Below are positions 35,889 to 45,484 of a stretch of 64,000 nt of DNA, in pieces. The position numbers and the translations under genes are program-made. The stretch lies in the NCBI GenBank assembly GCA_021774795.1, contig JAJFIR010000006.1, forward strand, positions 62,001 to 126,000. Direction: 5' to 3'. Numbering within the stretch: the first letter of the stretch is position 1; every line of letters starts with the position of its first letter. This DNA is from Emcibacteraceae bacterium (GTDB lineage: Bacteria; Pseudomonadota; Alphaproteobacteria; Sphingomonadales; Emcibacteraceae). The notes below the pieces were generated by a model. It saw only the letters and a program-made list of their open reading frames with translations, searched no databases and had not been told where the DNA came from.

Positions 35889-35919
35889 GAAAAGCCCATG
35901 CGTTAAACAAGGGCTTTTC
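35889..35919 (-). terminator. Rho-independent terminator of glnB-glnA
   Basis: GAAAAGCCC and GGGCTTTTC form a nine-pair stem with a 13-base loop, 25 bases after the glnA stop. On the minus strand the stem ends in CTTTTC and then GTTTA, so the T-run is partly inside the stem. Confidence 0.75.
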
Positions 35920-35943
35920 ATAACTATAGATTTTCAAAATTCT

Positions 35944-37353
35944 CTAAGAAGAATAATACATTTCAAATTCGACGGGGTGAGGCGTCATATCAAGTTTCTC
36001 AATATCTTCTTCTTTGAGCTTAATATAAGCGTCAATTTGGTCATCAGAAAACACATCGCCCTTTTTGAGGAATTCACGGTCTTGATCAAGAGCGTCGAGG
36101 GCTTCGCGAAGCGATGATGCAACTGTTGGCACTTCTTTAAGCTCTTCAGGTGGAAGAGCATAAAGGTCTTTATCCATTGCATCTCCAGGATGGATTTTAT
36201 TTTCGATCCCGTCGAGGCCAGCCATTAGCAGAGCCGAAAACGCGAGATAAGGATTAGCAGTAGGATCGGGGAACCGTACTTCAATGCGCTTACCGTTCGG
36301 GCTCGCGGAATAGGGAATACGGCAAGATGCGGAACGGTTACGTGCTGAATATGCGAGAAGGACCGGTGCTTCGAAACCGGGGACCAGGCGCTTATAGCTA
36401 TTTGTAGAAGGATTGGTAAATGCGTTTATAGCTTTGGCATGTTTAATGATACCACCAATATAATAAAGGCATGTTTCCGAAAGGTCAGCATAACCGTTTC
36501 CGGCGAAAAGCGGCTTATTGTCTTTCCAGATTGACATATGAACATGCATTCCGGAACCGTTATCTTGCGCAATTGGTTTCGGCATAAATGTGGCAGTTTT
36601 ACCGTAAGCGCGAGCAACCTGATGCGTAACATATTTGTAAATTTGAACACGTTCTGCTGTTTGCAATAAAGTGCCGAAAGTGAGCCCAAGTTCGTGTTGT
36701 GATGGCGCAACTTCCTGGTGATGCTTGTCCATCGGAAGGCCGCATTCTTTCATCAGACTTACCATTTCACTGCGAATATCTTGGCATTTGTCATATGGCT
36801 CTAGTGCGAAATAGTTGTTGGTAATAGCGGCACGATGTGCTTTGTTGCCACCTTCAATCGTTTTACCAGAATTAACGGGCGTTTGTTCGTCTTCAAGTGA
36901 ATATCCGGCACTGGCATAGTCAACATTATATTTAACATCATCGAACATGAAAAATTCCGGCTCCGGTCCGAAATATGCGGTGTCACCAATGCCCGTATAT
37001 TTTAAGTAAGCCTCTGCACGGGCTGATGTTGAGCGGGGATCACGACCGTAACCTTCGCCTGTTGCCGGTTCAACGATAGAACAGAATATAGCGAGTGTCG
37101 GTTGGTCATAAAAAGGATCAAGAATGACCGTTGCAGGATCAAGCTGCAATATCATATCTGAATCGTTGATTGATTTCCAACCGGGAACCGAAGACCCATC
37201 AAACATAACGCCTTCTTCAAACATGTCTTCGTTTACAACATCCGCACACATACTCATATGAAAGCATTTTCCTTTTGGGTCTGTGAAACGAAGGTCTACA
37301 TATTCAATTGCTTCTTCCTTGATTAGCTCAAGAACTTTCTTAACGTCTGACAT
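35944..37353 (-). CDS. glnA: Glutamine synthetase type I
   Basis: ATP-dependent formation of glutamine from glutamate and ammonia, the main entry of nitrogen. The 469 residues are the normal GSI length. Visible signatures are [20 protein letters not shown], the [18 protein letters not shown] segment, the ATP-binding [20 protein letters not shown] and the [19 protein letters not shown] region. The adenylylation loop is present ([13 protein letters not shown], with the modifiable Tyr), so activity is probably tuned by GlnE and PII. It lies 40 bases behind glnB and is presumably read from the sigma-54-type promoter there. Confidence 0.98.
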   Translation of the reverse strand: MSDVKKVLELIKEEAIEYVDLRFTDPKGKCFHMSMCADVVNEDMFEEGVMFDGSSVPGWKSINDSDMILQLDPATVILDPFYDQPTLAIFCSIVEPATGEGYGRDPRSTSARAEAYLKYTGIGDTAYFGPEPEFFMFDDVKYNVDYASAGYSLEDEQTPVNSGKTIEGGNKAHRAAITNNYFALEPYDKCQDIRSEMVSLMKECGLPMDKHHQEVAPSQHELGLTFGTLLQTAERVQIYKYVTHQVARAYGKTATFMPKPIAQDNGSGMHVHMSIWKDNKPLFAGNGYADLSETCLYYIGGIIKHAKAINAFTNPSTNSYKRLVPGFEAPVLLAYSARNRSASCRIPYSASPNGKRIEVRFPDPTANPYLAFSALLMAGLDGIENKIHPGDAMDKDLYALPPEELKEVPTVASSLREALDALDQDREFLKKGDVFSDDQIDAYIKLKEEDIEKLDMTPHPVEFEMYYSS

Positions 37354-37393
37354 TTTGTTTTCCTATTTCTATTAATGTTAGTGGCTTAATTAT

Positions 37394-37747
<354 letters not shown>

Positions 37748-37784
37748 TCAATTTCCGGTGCGCTATTATGTTTCTTTCTTACAA

Positions 37785-37800
37785 AGCATATTCCATGCCA
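37785..37800 (-). promoter_or_regulatory. Predicted sigma-54 promoter of glnB-glnA
   Basis: On the minus strand the bases read TGGCATGGAATATGCT, against consensus TGGCACG-N4-TTGCW: two mismatches, with GG and GC correctly spaced. It lies 53-68 bases before the glnB ATG. NtrC- and RpoN-dependent glnBA promoters are well known in Alphaproteobacteria. The motif is seen; activity is inferred. Confidence 0.65.
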
Positions 37801-37884
37801 ACTTTATCGGGCGGAGAAAATAGAGGATCTTATTTAAATCAATATAATTCAATTTTTATTTTTGATTAAATTGTGCGCGACCGA

Positions 37885-37901
37885 TGCCTATTAAATAGGC
37901 A
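37885..37901. promoter_or_regulatory. 17-bp palindrome, candidate NtrC enhancer site
   Basis: TGCCTATTAAATAGGCA is a perfect inverted repeat around a central A. It shares the TGC...GCA ends and 17-base length of NtrC sites and lies roughly 120 bases before the predicted glnB transcription start, a normal enhancer distance. The inner bases differ from the NtrC consensus, so another regulator is possible. It also lies 122 bases before tRNA-His on the other strand. Confidence 0.45.
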
Positions 37902-38022
37902 ACTGCATAATTATTAAAAAATATCGGTGCTATGCAAAAGAAACTCGATTTTACGATAATCACACTTGACGCTTCACCAAGGAAACCTTAAAAGGGCCTC
38001 ACTTTAACAAATGCATTCCTGT

Positions 38023-38100
38023 GGCGGGTGTAGCTCAGTTGGTTAGAGCGCCAGATTGTGATTCTGGAAGTCGCCGGTTCAATCCCGGTCACTCGCCCCA
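38023..38100 (+). tRNA. tRNA-His (anticodon GTG)
   Basis: A full cloverleaf can be drawn. The acceptor stem is GCGGGTG/CACTCGC with one G-T pair. The extra G at 38023 faces the discriminator C, the special mark of tRNA-His. The anticodon stem CCAGA/TCTGG encloses loop TTGTGAT with GTG. The T arm is CCGGTTCAATCCCGG, and CCA is encoded. It stands alone between glnB and a serine hydrolase gene. Confidence 0.97.
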
Positions 38101-38238
38101 TTTCCCTTTATATTTGCAATATGTTATATTTTATTAAATTTGTGTGTCCATTTTTGGGTCGCAAATAGGTCGTATTACATTTGAATTAAAAATTATTATT
38201 TCTTTGTAATTTGAACACTGATTTAGGGGAAATTTATT

Positions 38239-39615
38239 GTGAATAAAAAGAACGTAATTTCCGAGAAAAAACTCTCTAGAAGGCAATTGTTGATTAGAGC
38301 CCAAATGGGTGTTGCGGGAATGGGCCTTGCCTCGCTTCCTTTGAATGCATTCGCACAAAGCCAATCTCAAACCAATTCAGACGGGGTTTATTTTCCACCA
38401 CCTGAAGATCAGGGGGGCTGGCGTAGCTATGATGCAACTAGTTTATCAGACATTGACGCAAGCAAACTATCCAAGGCCATTGGTTTTCATGATCAATCGC
38501 CGGTCAGTACCAGCCGTGGTGCCGCGCTCGTAATAATTCACAAGGGAAAATTGATTGGAGAAAGTTACGTCACGGGTAGCCAAGGCGGCCCGGCAAACTG
38601 GACGGCGCAAACCTGCAACGATATGAAATCATCCACTAAATCGATATTTGGCACCGGTGTTGGTGTTTTCCTCGATGAGTATAGTGATCAGGTAAATCTG
38701 GATAGTTATCTGGTAGGAAATAACAACGAAAACTCCCTTATTCCACAGATATGGGATCAGCCGATCACGGATGAAGCCAAAAAGCGCATCAAAGTAAAAC
38801 ATGTGCTCTCAATGACGTCTGGACATGCAGGACCGGAACCTTGGTTAGGTACAGGCACCAGAAGGCATCATCCCGGTTATCAAGGTGCTTATCAAATGCA
38901 CGAATATTGTTTTGGATGGTGGAATTTTGAGGGAGTAGCTTCCCACGATACGTTATTGTTTGAGCCGGGGACAGATTTTATGTACAGCAATTTTGGCATG
39001 GAACAGATGGCACTCGTCATACGTAATATCGCTGATAAAGATCTTGGGCCTTATACCTATGATAAGGTACTAGGCCCCATTGGTATGCCTATAGGACTGC
39101 GCGATAATCGTTACCGCGACATGCCATACTCTGATAGTTTTGAGCTAAATTTTGCAGAAACTCCCGGCTGGGGCGTTGGCGGGGATATCGGCTGTGACGC
39201 TTATGGTGCAGATGGTAGTGGTAGTCCTTATGGGATAAACTCAATTGCTGGAAGTACTTTTCGCTGCACAGCCAGAGATTTCGCAAGGCTCTCGTACCTG
39301 TGGTTAAATCGCGGCCGATGGATGAACGAGCAATTGGTACCCGAAGCATGGCTAGAGTTAGCGACAAAGCGTTATAAGAGGGACGACGGTTCTGCCCCAA
39401 ATAATTACGGATATTCATTTTGGGTGATGGATGATTTGCCTGGCGTTCCAAAAGACCTTTATATGTCGCGGGGCCACAATCTAAATCACAGCTTTATTAT
39501 ACCGAGTCTGGATTTAGTAGTTGTCAGGCAAGGCAATGATAACCGACGAGAAGTGGATGGTGAGGATTTCGCGATGGCACTAATCCAAAAAGTGATAGCG
39601 TCGATAAAAAGTTAG
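38239..39615 (+). CDS. Tat-exported serine hydrolase of the beta-lactamase / penicillin-binding family
   Basis: The 458 residues begin with a twin-arginine signal (LSRRQLLIRAQMGVAGMGLA, cleavage near NAFAQS), so the enzyme is exported folded. The active-site motif SxxK is S131-S-T-K134, followed by Y249-S-N251, as in class C beta-lactamases, DD-peptidases and esterases. The start is GTG at 38239 with AGGGGA eight bases upstream. Substrate cannot be read: 6-aminohexanoate-dimer hydrolase-like or esterase activity are as likely as cell-wall or beta-lactam hydrolysis. It ends facing the GT87-like gene. Confidence 0.85.
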   Translation: MNKKNVISEKKLSRRQLLIRAQMGVAGMGLASLPLNAFAQSQSQTNSDGVYFPPPEDQGGWRSYDATSLSDIDASKLSKAIGFHDQSPVSTSRGAALVIIHKGKLIGESYVTGSQGGPANWTAQTCNDMKSSTKSIFGTGVGVFLDEYSDQVNLDSYLVGNNNENSLIPQIWDQPITDEAKKRIKVKHVLSMTSGHAGPEPWLGTGTRRHHPGYQGAYQMHEYCFGWWNFEGVASHDTLLFEPGTDFMYSNFGMEQMALVIRNIADKDLGPYTYDKVLGPIGMPIGLRDNRYRDMPYSDSFELNFAETPGWGVGGDIGCDAYGADGSGSPYGINSIAGSTFRCTARDFARLSYLWLNRGRWMNEQLVPEAWLELATKRYKRDDGSAPNNYGYSFWVMDDLPGVPKDLYMSRGHNLNHSFIIPSLDLVVVRQGNDNRREVDGEDFAMALIQKVIASIKS

Positions 39616-39666
39616 ATACAATCTTGCGAGATAAATTCATTCTTGCTCCCACTTGTCCTACTTTAC

Positions 39667-40941
39667 TTATTGGGTTGACGCGCTTTCTTCTTTTCTGGTT
39701 AAGATATTCTTTACCGCTACAATCAGCGTCAACAACATGCAAAAAACGACAATCGATGAAATGATGCTCGAATAATACCGTGTTTCATTATAACTGGTTG
39801 CACCCAATAATTTGGCAATGTTTTCTGCTCTGATCAGGAAAAGAAATATTATTGAAACTTGCCACTGCGTGCCAAGACCAAATACCGCGCATAATAGAAT
39901 GAGCGGTGCTACTATAATCAGGTCATAGTCATGAAGGGGGGATAGAAAGCTTAAAAAGCAAATGCCCATAGTCAAAAGGACGAATTGTTGTGTTCGGTCT
40001 GTCCTACCAGAAAGAATGCCTGTGCCTTCATTTTCCTTCAATAATTTCTTTATATAAACCATAACGCCGAACACACTTATTACGGTGAACAAAATTAAAT
40101 ACATTCCGGATACTTCCACATTTGAAAATGTATATAGAATGTTTTTTAAACCTGTCGAATTTTGTGCGCTATTTGATGCAAATTCGCTATGTTTTGAAAG
40201 GCCGGATAGAAATGCTGTGGTGGTGGCTATAGGGTTCGGCGTTATTAATGCTGGTAAGCAAAGCAACCCCGTCGTCGCGATCGTGTAAAGCACCGGTCTT
40301 CTATAAATTTCAAAGGGTAAAAAAGCAGCCATTAACGGCACACCGATTTGAGGCTTGAGCAATAGTATGCAAAACCCAAGTGTTAAAATAAAATGTTTTT
40401 GAGACAAAGTTCCATATATCACCAGACATAAGCCAAAATATATAAAAATGACAGTTTGCCCGGTGGCAAGACTGATTGCTGTTGCCTGCATAAATGAAAC
40501 AAGTCCGGTATAAAAAAACAGGTATGCCCAAGAAAGCTTTATGCCTGCACTGCGCATCGCCATATTTAATATTAATGTCGACGTAATGATAAGGCTGACA
40601 TTGAATAATTGCCATATCTCAACCGCAAGGGGATGATCAAATTGCGAAAGAAAAGTTGAGAAAAGCCACCAATTGGGCGGATAATAAAAGGGTTGACCGT
40701 TAAAGCCGGTAAATAAATCTTGTCCTATTTCCTGAAATTGAATTGAATAGGGGCTTATGCCGTCTGACCATAAGTTTCCCGCTAACCATATATATTTAAA
40801 TGATAAGTCATACCCGGTGAGAGTATAACCTTTCCACATCAAATATAGGACGCCGAAAATACCTATAAACATGCCAGATGTTCTTGACCAACGCGCCTGA
40901 GATAAACTGGTACAATAATCCGATATTTTATCTAAATTCAT
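39667..40941 (-). CDS. GT87-like (DUF2029) polytopic membrane protein, possible lipid-linked sugar transferase
   Basis: About ten hydrophobic helices in 424 residues. The N-terminal region (SFKYIWLAGNLWSDGISPYS, then GQPFYYPPNWWLFSTFLSQF) matches the DUF2029/GT87 family, whose characterised mycobacterial members are polyprenol-phosphate mannose-dependent transferases. An Asp/Glu in the first periplasmic loop would be the expected catalytic base. No other polysaccharide gene is adjacent, so the acceptor is unknown. It is divergent from the metallo-beta-lactamase-fold lipoprotein gene. Confidence 0.75.
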   Translation of the reverse strand: MNLDKISDYCTSLSQARWSRTSGMFIGIFGVLYLMWKGYTLTGYDLSFKYIWLAGNLWSDGISPYSIQFQEIGQDLFTGFNGQPFYYPPNWWLFSTFLSQFDHPLAVEIWQLFNVSLIITSTLILNMAMRSAGIKLSWAYLFFYTGLVSFMQATAISLATGQTVIFIYFGLCLVIYGTLSQKHFILTLGFCILLLKPQIGVPLMAAFLPFEIYRRPVLYTIATTGLLCLPALITPNPIATTTAFLSGLSKHSEFASNSAQNSTGLKNILYTFSNVEVSGMYLILFTVISVFGVMVYIKKLLKENEGTGILSGRTDRTQQFVLLTMGICFLSFLSPLHDYDLIIVAPLILLCAVFGLGTQWQVSIIFLFLIRAENIAKLLGATSYNETRYYSSIISSIVVFCMLLTLIVAVKNILTRKEESASTQ

Positions 40942-41049
40942 ATTTTTAATCGCATAGTTTTTTTTATGTGCGTTTTGTTTCTTTTTGATATTGTTTATAT
41001 TAATAATGTTATCACATTAAATTAAAAATCAAAAAAAAGGGGAATTAAG

Positions 41050-42072
41050 ATGAGATATGCATTTAAGGGAAAGGAAGTGACCAAGTTTATACTAATAATT
41101 TCTTTTAGTATTTTTATCACGTCTTGTGGTGAAAAAGCCCCTGATAAAATAGCGGACGATAATATAGAAGTTGTCAATAATCAACAGGTACAGGGAAGGG
41201 GCGAGGGCAAAGACAACTGGTGGGATAATTTACCGCGTGCTCATTGGGATAATTTTGAAAAGGTTGAACAAGATCAGGATTGGTTCGAAGTTTATAAAAT
41301 TACCGAAGATATTTACGCAATTTATGAGATGGGTCAATTCGAAGAAGCTATTTGCTATTTGATATTGGGTTCTGAAAGAGCGCTATTGTTTGATACGGGG
41401 ATAGGCGTGGGTGCTATAAAGAAACTGGTATCAAATTTGACAGATCTACCCGTCTCTGTATTGAATTCCCATACACATTACGATCATGTTGGTGGTAATC
41501 ATTATTTTGATACAATTTATGGCACGTCTACAGAATATACCGCCAATCATACGATGGGCCGCCCCAACAACGAAGTAAGAGAATTTGTTGGCCCCGGATG
41601 GGTATGGAAGCCCATGCCAAATGGCGTTACGGTTAATAATTATTATAGTAAACCTTTTACCATCACTAATTTCATTAATGACGGCGATAAAATTGATCTT
41701 GGTGATCGTGTGCTTGAGGTGTTTTTGGTCCCGGGGCACACCCCGGATGCGCTGGTAGTCATGGACAGAGCGGGGCGTTTGATGTTCACGGGCGATACTT
41801 TTTATCCCGCATCACTTTATGCCCATATGGGGGATGCGAATTTTGATGATTACGTGAAATCGGCAGAAAGGCTTGCGACAATGTCCAAAGACGTTGATAT
41901 TCTTTTACCTGCACACAATGAACCATGGGTGAGCAGTGATTATCTACAAGCGATGTATGACGGATTTTTGGCCATTCAGAAACCGGGAACTCAGTATAAT
42001 ATAGCCGACGGTGACAGGGAATACCGATTTGATGGATTTACAATTATGGTCAGTGACCCGCCGCCGTGGTAA
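41050..42072 (+). CDS. Metallo-beta-lactamase-fold lipoprotein
   Basis: The 340 residues start with a lipoprotein signal (KFILIISFSIFITSCGEKAP, lipid-carrying Cys26), so it is membrane-anchored outside the cytoplasm. The metal site HTHYDH lies at 141-146, followed by VPGHTPD, GDTFYPAS and LPAHNEPW, the usual ligands of a dinuclear zinc hydrolase. The start ATG follows AAGGGGAATTAAG. The substrate is unknown; the fold also covers lactonases, thioesterases and phosphodiesterases, so beta-lactam activity must not be assumed. Confidence 0.88.
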   Translation: MRYAFKGKEVTKFILIISFSIFITSCGEKAPDKIADDNIEVVNNQQVQGRGEGKDNWWDNLPRAHWDNFEKVEQDQDWFEVYKITEDIYAIYEMGQFEEAICYLILGSERALLFDTGIGVGAIKKLVSNLTDLPVSVLNSHTHYDHVGGNHYFDTIYGTSTEYTANHTMGRPNNEVREFVGPGWVWKPMPNGVTVNNYYSKPFTITNFINDGDKIDLGDRVLEVFLVPGHTPDALVVMDRAGRLMFTGDTFYPASLYAHMGDANFDDYVKSAERLATMSKDVDILLPAHNEPWVSSDYLQAMYDGFLAIQKPGTQYNIADGDREYRFDGFTIMVSDPPPW

Positions 42073-42105
42073 ATTGCTGCAGAATTGAACCGATGGGCCA
42101 CGATT

Positions 42106-43602
42106 ATGATGAATAAGATTAAGCATTGTATATTATCCACCATACAAATGGATGAAGCAGACCGTCTTACAATCTCTGATCTCAAGAAGCATGGGGGTTC
42201 CGGGTTAAACTTGATGGAGGCTGCCGGACTTTCCGTCGTGCGCGAGATAACCAAAAATTGCACCGGTTCAAAAGCTTTGATTCTTTGCGGTCCCGGAAAT
42301 AACGGCGGTGACGGTTTTGTCATTGCCAGACATTTAGAAGAAGCGGCTTGGAAGGTTGATATTGCATTACTTGGGTCAATTGAAAATCTGGTTGGTGATG
42401 CGAAACAGATGGCTCTTTTGTGGGATGGCTCAGTAATTCCGTTGGATAAAGATGCAATAGGCAATCACGATGTAATTGTTGATGCAATATTTGGCACCGG
42501 ACTATCAAAAGATATTGAGGGAGACCTTGGCGTAGCGATAAATATGGCCAACCAGTCAGGCGCACATAAAATTGCCGTAGACATTCCAAGCGGTGTAAAA
42601 GGGGACACCGGAGAAGTGTTAGGAACAGCTTTTAATGCAGATCTAACAGTCACATTTTGCCGTTCGAAGCCGGGACATTTCCTATTTCCGGGGAAGGCAT
42701 TCTGCGGGCAGGTTATTGTCGCCGATATTGGAACATCTGAAAGAACCATAAAAGATATTCACCCTCATATATTTCATAATCATCCTGATTTATGGATTGA
42801 TAAGTTTCCAGGGCCTGCGTCTAATTGCCATAAATATAACCGTGGCCATGCGGTGGTCGTCAGCGGCGATATGATACATACTGGGGCAAGTCGATTGGCG
42901 GCAAAGGCAGCACTGCGTGTGGGCGCAGGACTAGTAAGTGTAAGTAGCCCTGCGGACGCACTATCCACACACGCCGCTCATTTGACGTCTGTTATGATCA
43001 GAAGGCGTGGTGAAATTATAAGTGATCTTGAAGATGACAGGTTAAATGCCTGGTGCATTGGTCCGGCGGCGGGTGTTGATGTCAGCACCCGGAAAAACGT
43101 TCTTGAAATAATTAAGGCGGATAAAAAAGTTGTCCTGGATGCGGATGCGATAACCGTTTTCAGTGAAGGACCACTCGAACTATTTGAAGCCATAAATGCC
43201 AATATAAAATCACAATGTGTATTAACGCCACACGCAGGTGAATTTGCGAAACTATTTCCTTATTTGTATAAGCTTGATAAAATTACGGCAACGCAAAATG
43301 CTGCAAAACTGGCTGGTGCTGTAATGATTTATAAAGGCCCGGATACAGTCATAGCGTCGCCCAACGGGAAAATCGTAATTTCAACAAATGGCCCGCCAAC
43401 TCTGGCGACGGCTGGGTCAGGCGATGTATTATCGGGCTTGGTCACGGGACTTCTGGCGCAGGATATGCCAATTTTTGAAGCCGCTTGTGCGGCCACTTGG
43501 GTCCACGGCGAATGTGCCAACCAACTCGGACGGGGTCTGATTTCTGAAGATTTGATTGAAAAAATTCCACGAATTTTATTGCAATTACCTGGTGATAAAT
43601 AA
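42106..43602 (+). CDS. nnr: Bifunctional NAD(P)H-hydrate epimerase / ADP-dependent dehydratase
   Basis: Repairs hydrated NADH and NADPH. The N-terminal epimerase half (about 1-210) shows GGSGLNLMEAAGLSVVREIT and the nucleotide loop GPGNNGGDGFVIARHLEEA. The C-terminal dehydratase half (about 225-498) shows KYNRGHAVVVSGD, DADAITVF, LTPHAGEFAKLFP and the phosphate loop TAGSGDVLSGLVTGLLAQ. Fused length is normal. No Shine-Dalgarno is clear; ATG at 42106 is chosen, with ATG at 42109 or TTG at 42085 as alternatives. It follows the lipoprotein gene by 33 bases. Confidence 0.95.
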   Translation: MMNKIKHCILSTIQMDEADRLTISDLKKHGGSGLNLMEAAGLSVVREITKNCTGSKALILCGPGNNGGDGFVIARHLEEAAWKVDIALLGSIENLVGDAKQMALLWDGSVIPLDKDAIGNHDVIVDAIFGTGLSKDIEGDLGVAINMANQSGAHKIAVDIPSGVKGDTGEVLGTAFNADLTVTFCRSKPGHFLFPGKAFCGQVIVADIGTSERTIKDIHPHIFHNHPDLWIDKFPGPASNCHKYNRGHAVVVSGDMIHTGASRLAAKAALRVGAGLVSVSSPADALSTHAAHLTSVMIRRRGEIISDLEDDRLNAWCIGPAAGVDVSTRKNVLEIIKADKKVVLDADAITVFSEGPLELFEAINANIKSQCVLTPHAGEFAKLFPYLYKLDKITATQNAAKLAGAVMIYKGPDTVIASPNGKIVISTNGPPTLATAGSGDVLSGLVTGLLAQDMPIFEAACAATWVHGECANQLGRGLISEDLIEKIPRILLQLPGDK

Positions 43603-43744
43603 ACATTTCTAGCCGGACTGATAACGCCAATGGTTCTGCTTGTTAAAATAATTGTAAAAATATGAATTTTTCTGTGGCGTTTTGTTTGTAAATGGCTATA
43701 AATGCCTCTCATCACGCAATTGTGACGTTTTTGGTAGCGTTTAA

Positions 43745-43829
43745 GCGGGTGTGGCGAAATTGGTAGACGCGCTAGATTTAGGTTCTAGTTTCTAACGAAG
43801 TGAAGGTTCAAGTCCTTTCACCCGCACCA
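43745..43829 (+). tRNA. tRNA-Leu (anticodon TAG)
   Basis: An 85-base class II tRNA. The acceptor GCGGGTG pairs fully with CACCCGC. The anticodon stem CTAGA/TCTAG encloses TTTAGGT with TAG. A variable arm (TTCTAACGAAG) is present, the discriminator is A and CCA is encoded. It lies 78 bases before tig. Confidence 0.97.
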
Positions 43830-43907
43830 AAAATTCACAAAATGAAGTAATTAACAAGGACTTTGTAAGGAATTGCTAGGTCTCTTTATTATTAGAATGA
43901 TCGACCC

Positions 43908-45410
43908 ATGAAGATTACAGAAAAAGAGAAAAGTGGACTTAAGCGTATATATGAAGTTGTCATAGCCGCTGCGGACATTGATGCAAAAGTTGATGCAGAA
44001 ATTCTTGAAGCACAAAAGACCGTAAAAATGCCGGGGTTTAGACCGGGTAAGGCACCGGTATCATTGCTTAAGAAACTCCATGGCAAAAACCTTCTTGGCA
44101 AGATTCTAGAAGAAACAGTAACCGAATCTTCTGCAAAAGTCCTGGAGGACAGAGGTGATCGTCCGGCGGTCCAGCCAAAGATTGAAGTGGTTTCATTTGA
44201 TGATGGCGAAGACCTTGTTTATTCCATGGAACTTGAAGTCGTTCCAGAATTTGACGTTCCTGATCTGGCAAAAATAAAATTAGAGCGCCTTGTCGTAAAA
44301 GTCGACAAAAAACAGATTGATGATGCCGTTAAAAATATAGCGTCCGGTCAAAAGGATTATAAAAAAGCGGCCAAAACCTATAAAGCCGCAGATGGCGATG
44401 CCGTATTGATTGATTATGTAGGCTCAATTGATGGCGCGGAATTTGAAGGTGGTAAAGCTGAAGGCGCACAACTGGTTCTGGGCTCAAACACATTTATACC
44501 AGGATATGAAGAACAGCTTGTCGGCGTTAAGGCAGGTGATAAGAAAGACGTTATTGTTTCTTTCCCTGAGGGTTACCAAAGCGAAGATCTTGCCGGTAAA
44601 GAAGCGGTTTTTAAAGTTAATGTGATTGAAGTTCAAAAACCTGCTGATGTAAAAGTTGACGATGAGCTTGCGAAAAGACTTGGTCTTGAAAACCTTGAAG
44701 GACTGAATGACGCCGTTAAAGGTCAGATCGAAAATGAGCATGCCGGTGTAAGCAGAACACATTTAAAACGCGGTCTATTGGACACCCTTGCAGGTAGTAT
44801 CGATTTCGAAGTGCCGGAAAATATGCTGGATATGGAGAATGAGCAAATCCTTCAACAGATTAAGACGGATATGCATCGTCAGGCGATGGAAACCAATCCT
44901 GACATCAAACCGGAAGAAGTTGAAGAACCGTCAAATGAAGTCAAGGAAGAATATAAAGATATTGCCTTACGTCGTGTTCGGTTGGGACTTCTTTTGTCTG
45001 AAATTGGCAGTAAAAATGATATTCAAGTAGGCCAAGACGAAGTAACTCGTGCCATTTCTGCGGAAGCGCGTAAATATCCCGGTCAAGAACAACAGGTATT
45101 TGAATATTTCCAAAAAGATCAAAATGCGATGGCGCAAATTAAAGCACCACTTTATGAGGAAAAAGTAGTCGACTTTATTCTTGAGCTGGCAAAAGTGACG
45201 GAGAAAAAAGTGACATCTGAAGAGATGATGGCAATTATTGACGCGGAAGACGACGACGCTCCAGAGAAAATATCTAAAAACAAAAAAGCAGCTCCAAAGA
45301 AAACTGCTACCAAGAAAACTGAAGTTAAAAAAACCGCTCCTAAAAAACCGGCAGCAAAAAAGACGGCTGCAAAAAAGCCAGCAGCAAAAAAAGCTGACAA
45401 AAAGAAATAA
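43908..45410 (+). CDS. tig: Trigger factor with a Lys/Ala/Pro-rich C-terminal tail
   Basis: Ribosome-bound chaperone and peptidyl-prolyl isomerase. The ribosome-binding loop is MPGFRPGKAPVSLLKK (36-51). The FKBP domain lies at about 160-245 (GDAVLIDYVGSIDGAEFEGG), then the long helical C-domain to about 445. At 500 residues it is about 65 longer than E. coli trigger factor. The excess is a basic tail from about 454 made of KKTA, KKPA and AAKK units, like histone H1 or AlgP. Tails of this kind are found on some alphaproteobacterial trigger factors. tig-clpP-clpX-lon is a classical proteostasis order. Confidence 0.97.
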   Translation: MKITEKEKSGLKRIYEVVIAAADIDAKVDAEILEAQKTVKMPGFRPGKAPVSLLKKLHGKNLLGKILEETVTESSAKVLEDRGDRPAVQPKIEVVSFDDGEDLVYSMELEVVPEFDVPDLAKIKLERLVVKVDKKQIDDAVKNIASGQKDYKKAAKTYKAADGDAVLIDYVGSIDGAEFEGGKAEGAQLVLGSNTFIPGYEEQLVGVKAGDKKDVIVSFPEGYQSEDLAGKEAVFKVNVIEVQKPADVKVDDELAKRLGLENLEGLNDAVKGQIENEHAGVSRTHLKRGLLDTLAGSIDFEVPENMLDMENEQILQQIKTDMHRQAMETNPDIKPEEVEEPSNEVKEEYKDIALRRVRLGLLLSEIGSKNDIQVGQDEVTRAISAEARKYPGQEQQVFEYFQKDQNAMAQIKAPLYEEKVVDFILELAKVTEKKVTSEEMMAIIDAEDDDAPEKISKNKKAAPKKTATKKTEVKKTAPKKPAAKKTAAKKPAAKKADKKK

Positions 45411-45484
45411 AATTAATAATTTGATGAGAGTTACAGAGTATTGTACTTCTCAAACTATATTAATTGAATGTAAGGATAGCTTAA

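Noticed and set aside
38023-38100. tRNA-His as an integration site of a mobile element
   Set aside because: No integrase gene and no repeated tRNA 3' end seen downstream in the window.
42131-42142. TTATCCACC resembling a DnaA box
   Set aside because: Single imperfect copy inside the nnr coding region; no origin-like cluster.
43623-43681. AACGCCA/TGGCGTT as a terminator after nnr
   Set aside because: The loop would be about 45 bases, too long for a normal intrinsic terminator.
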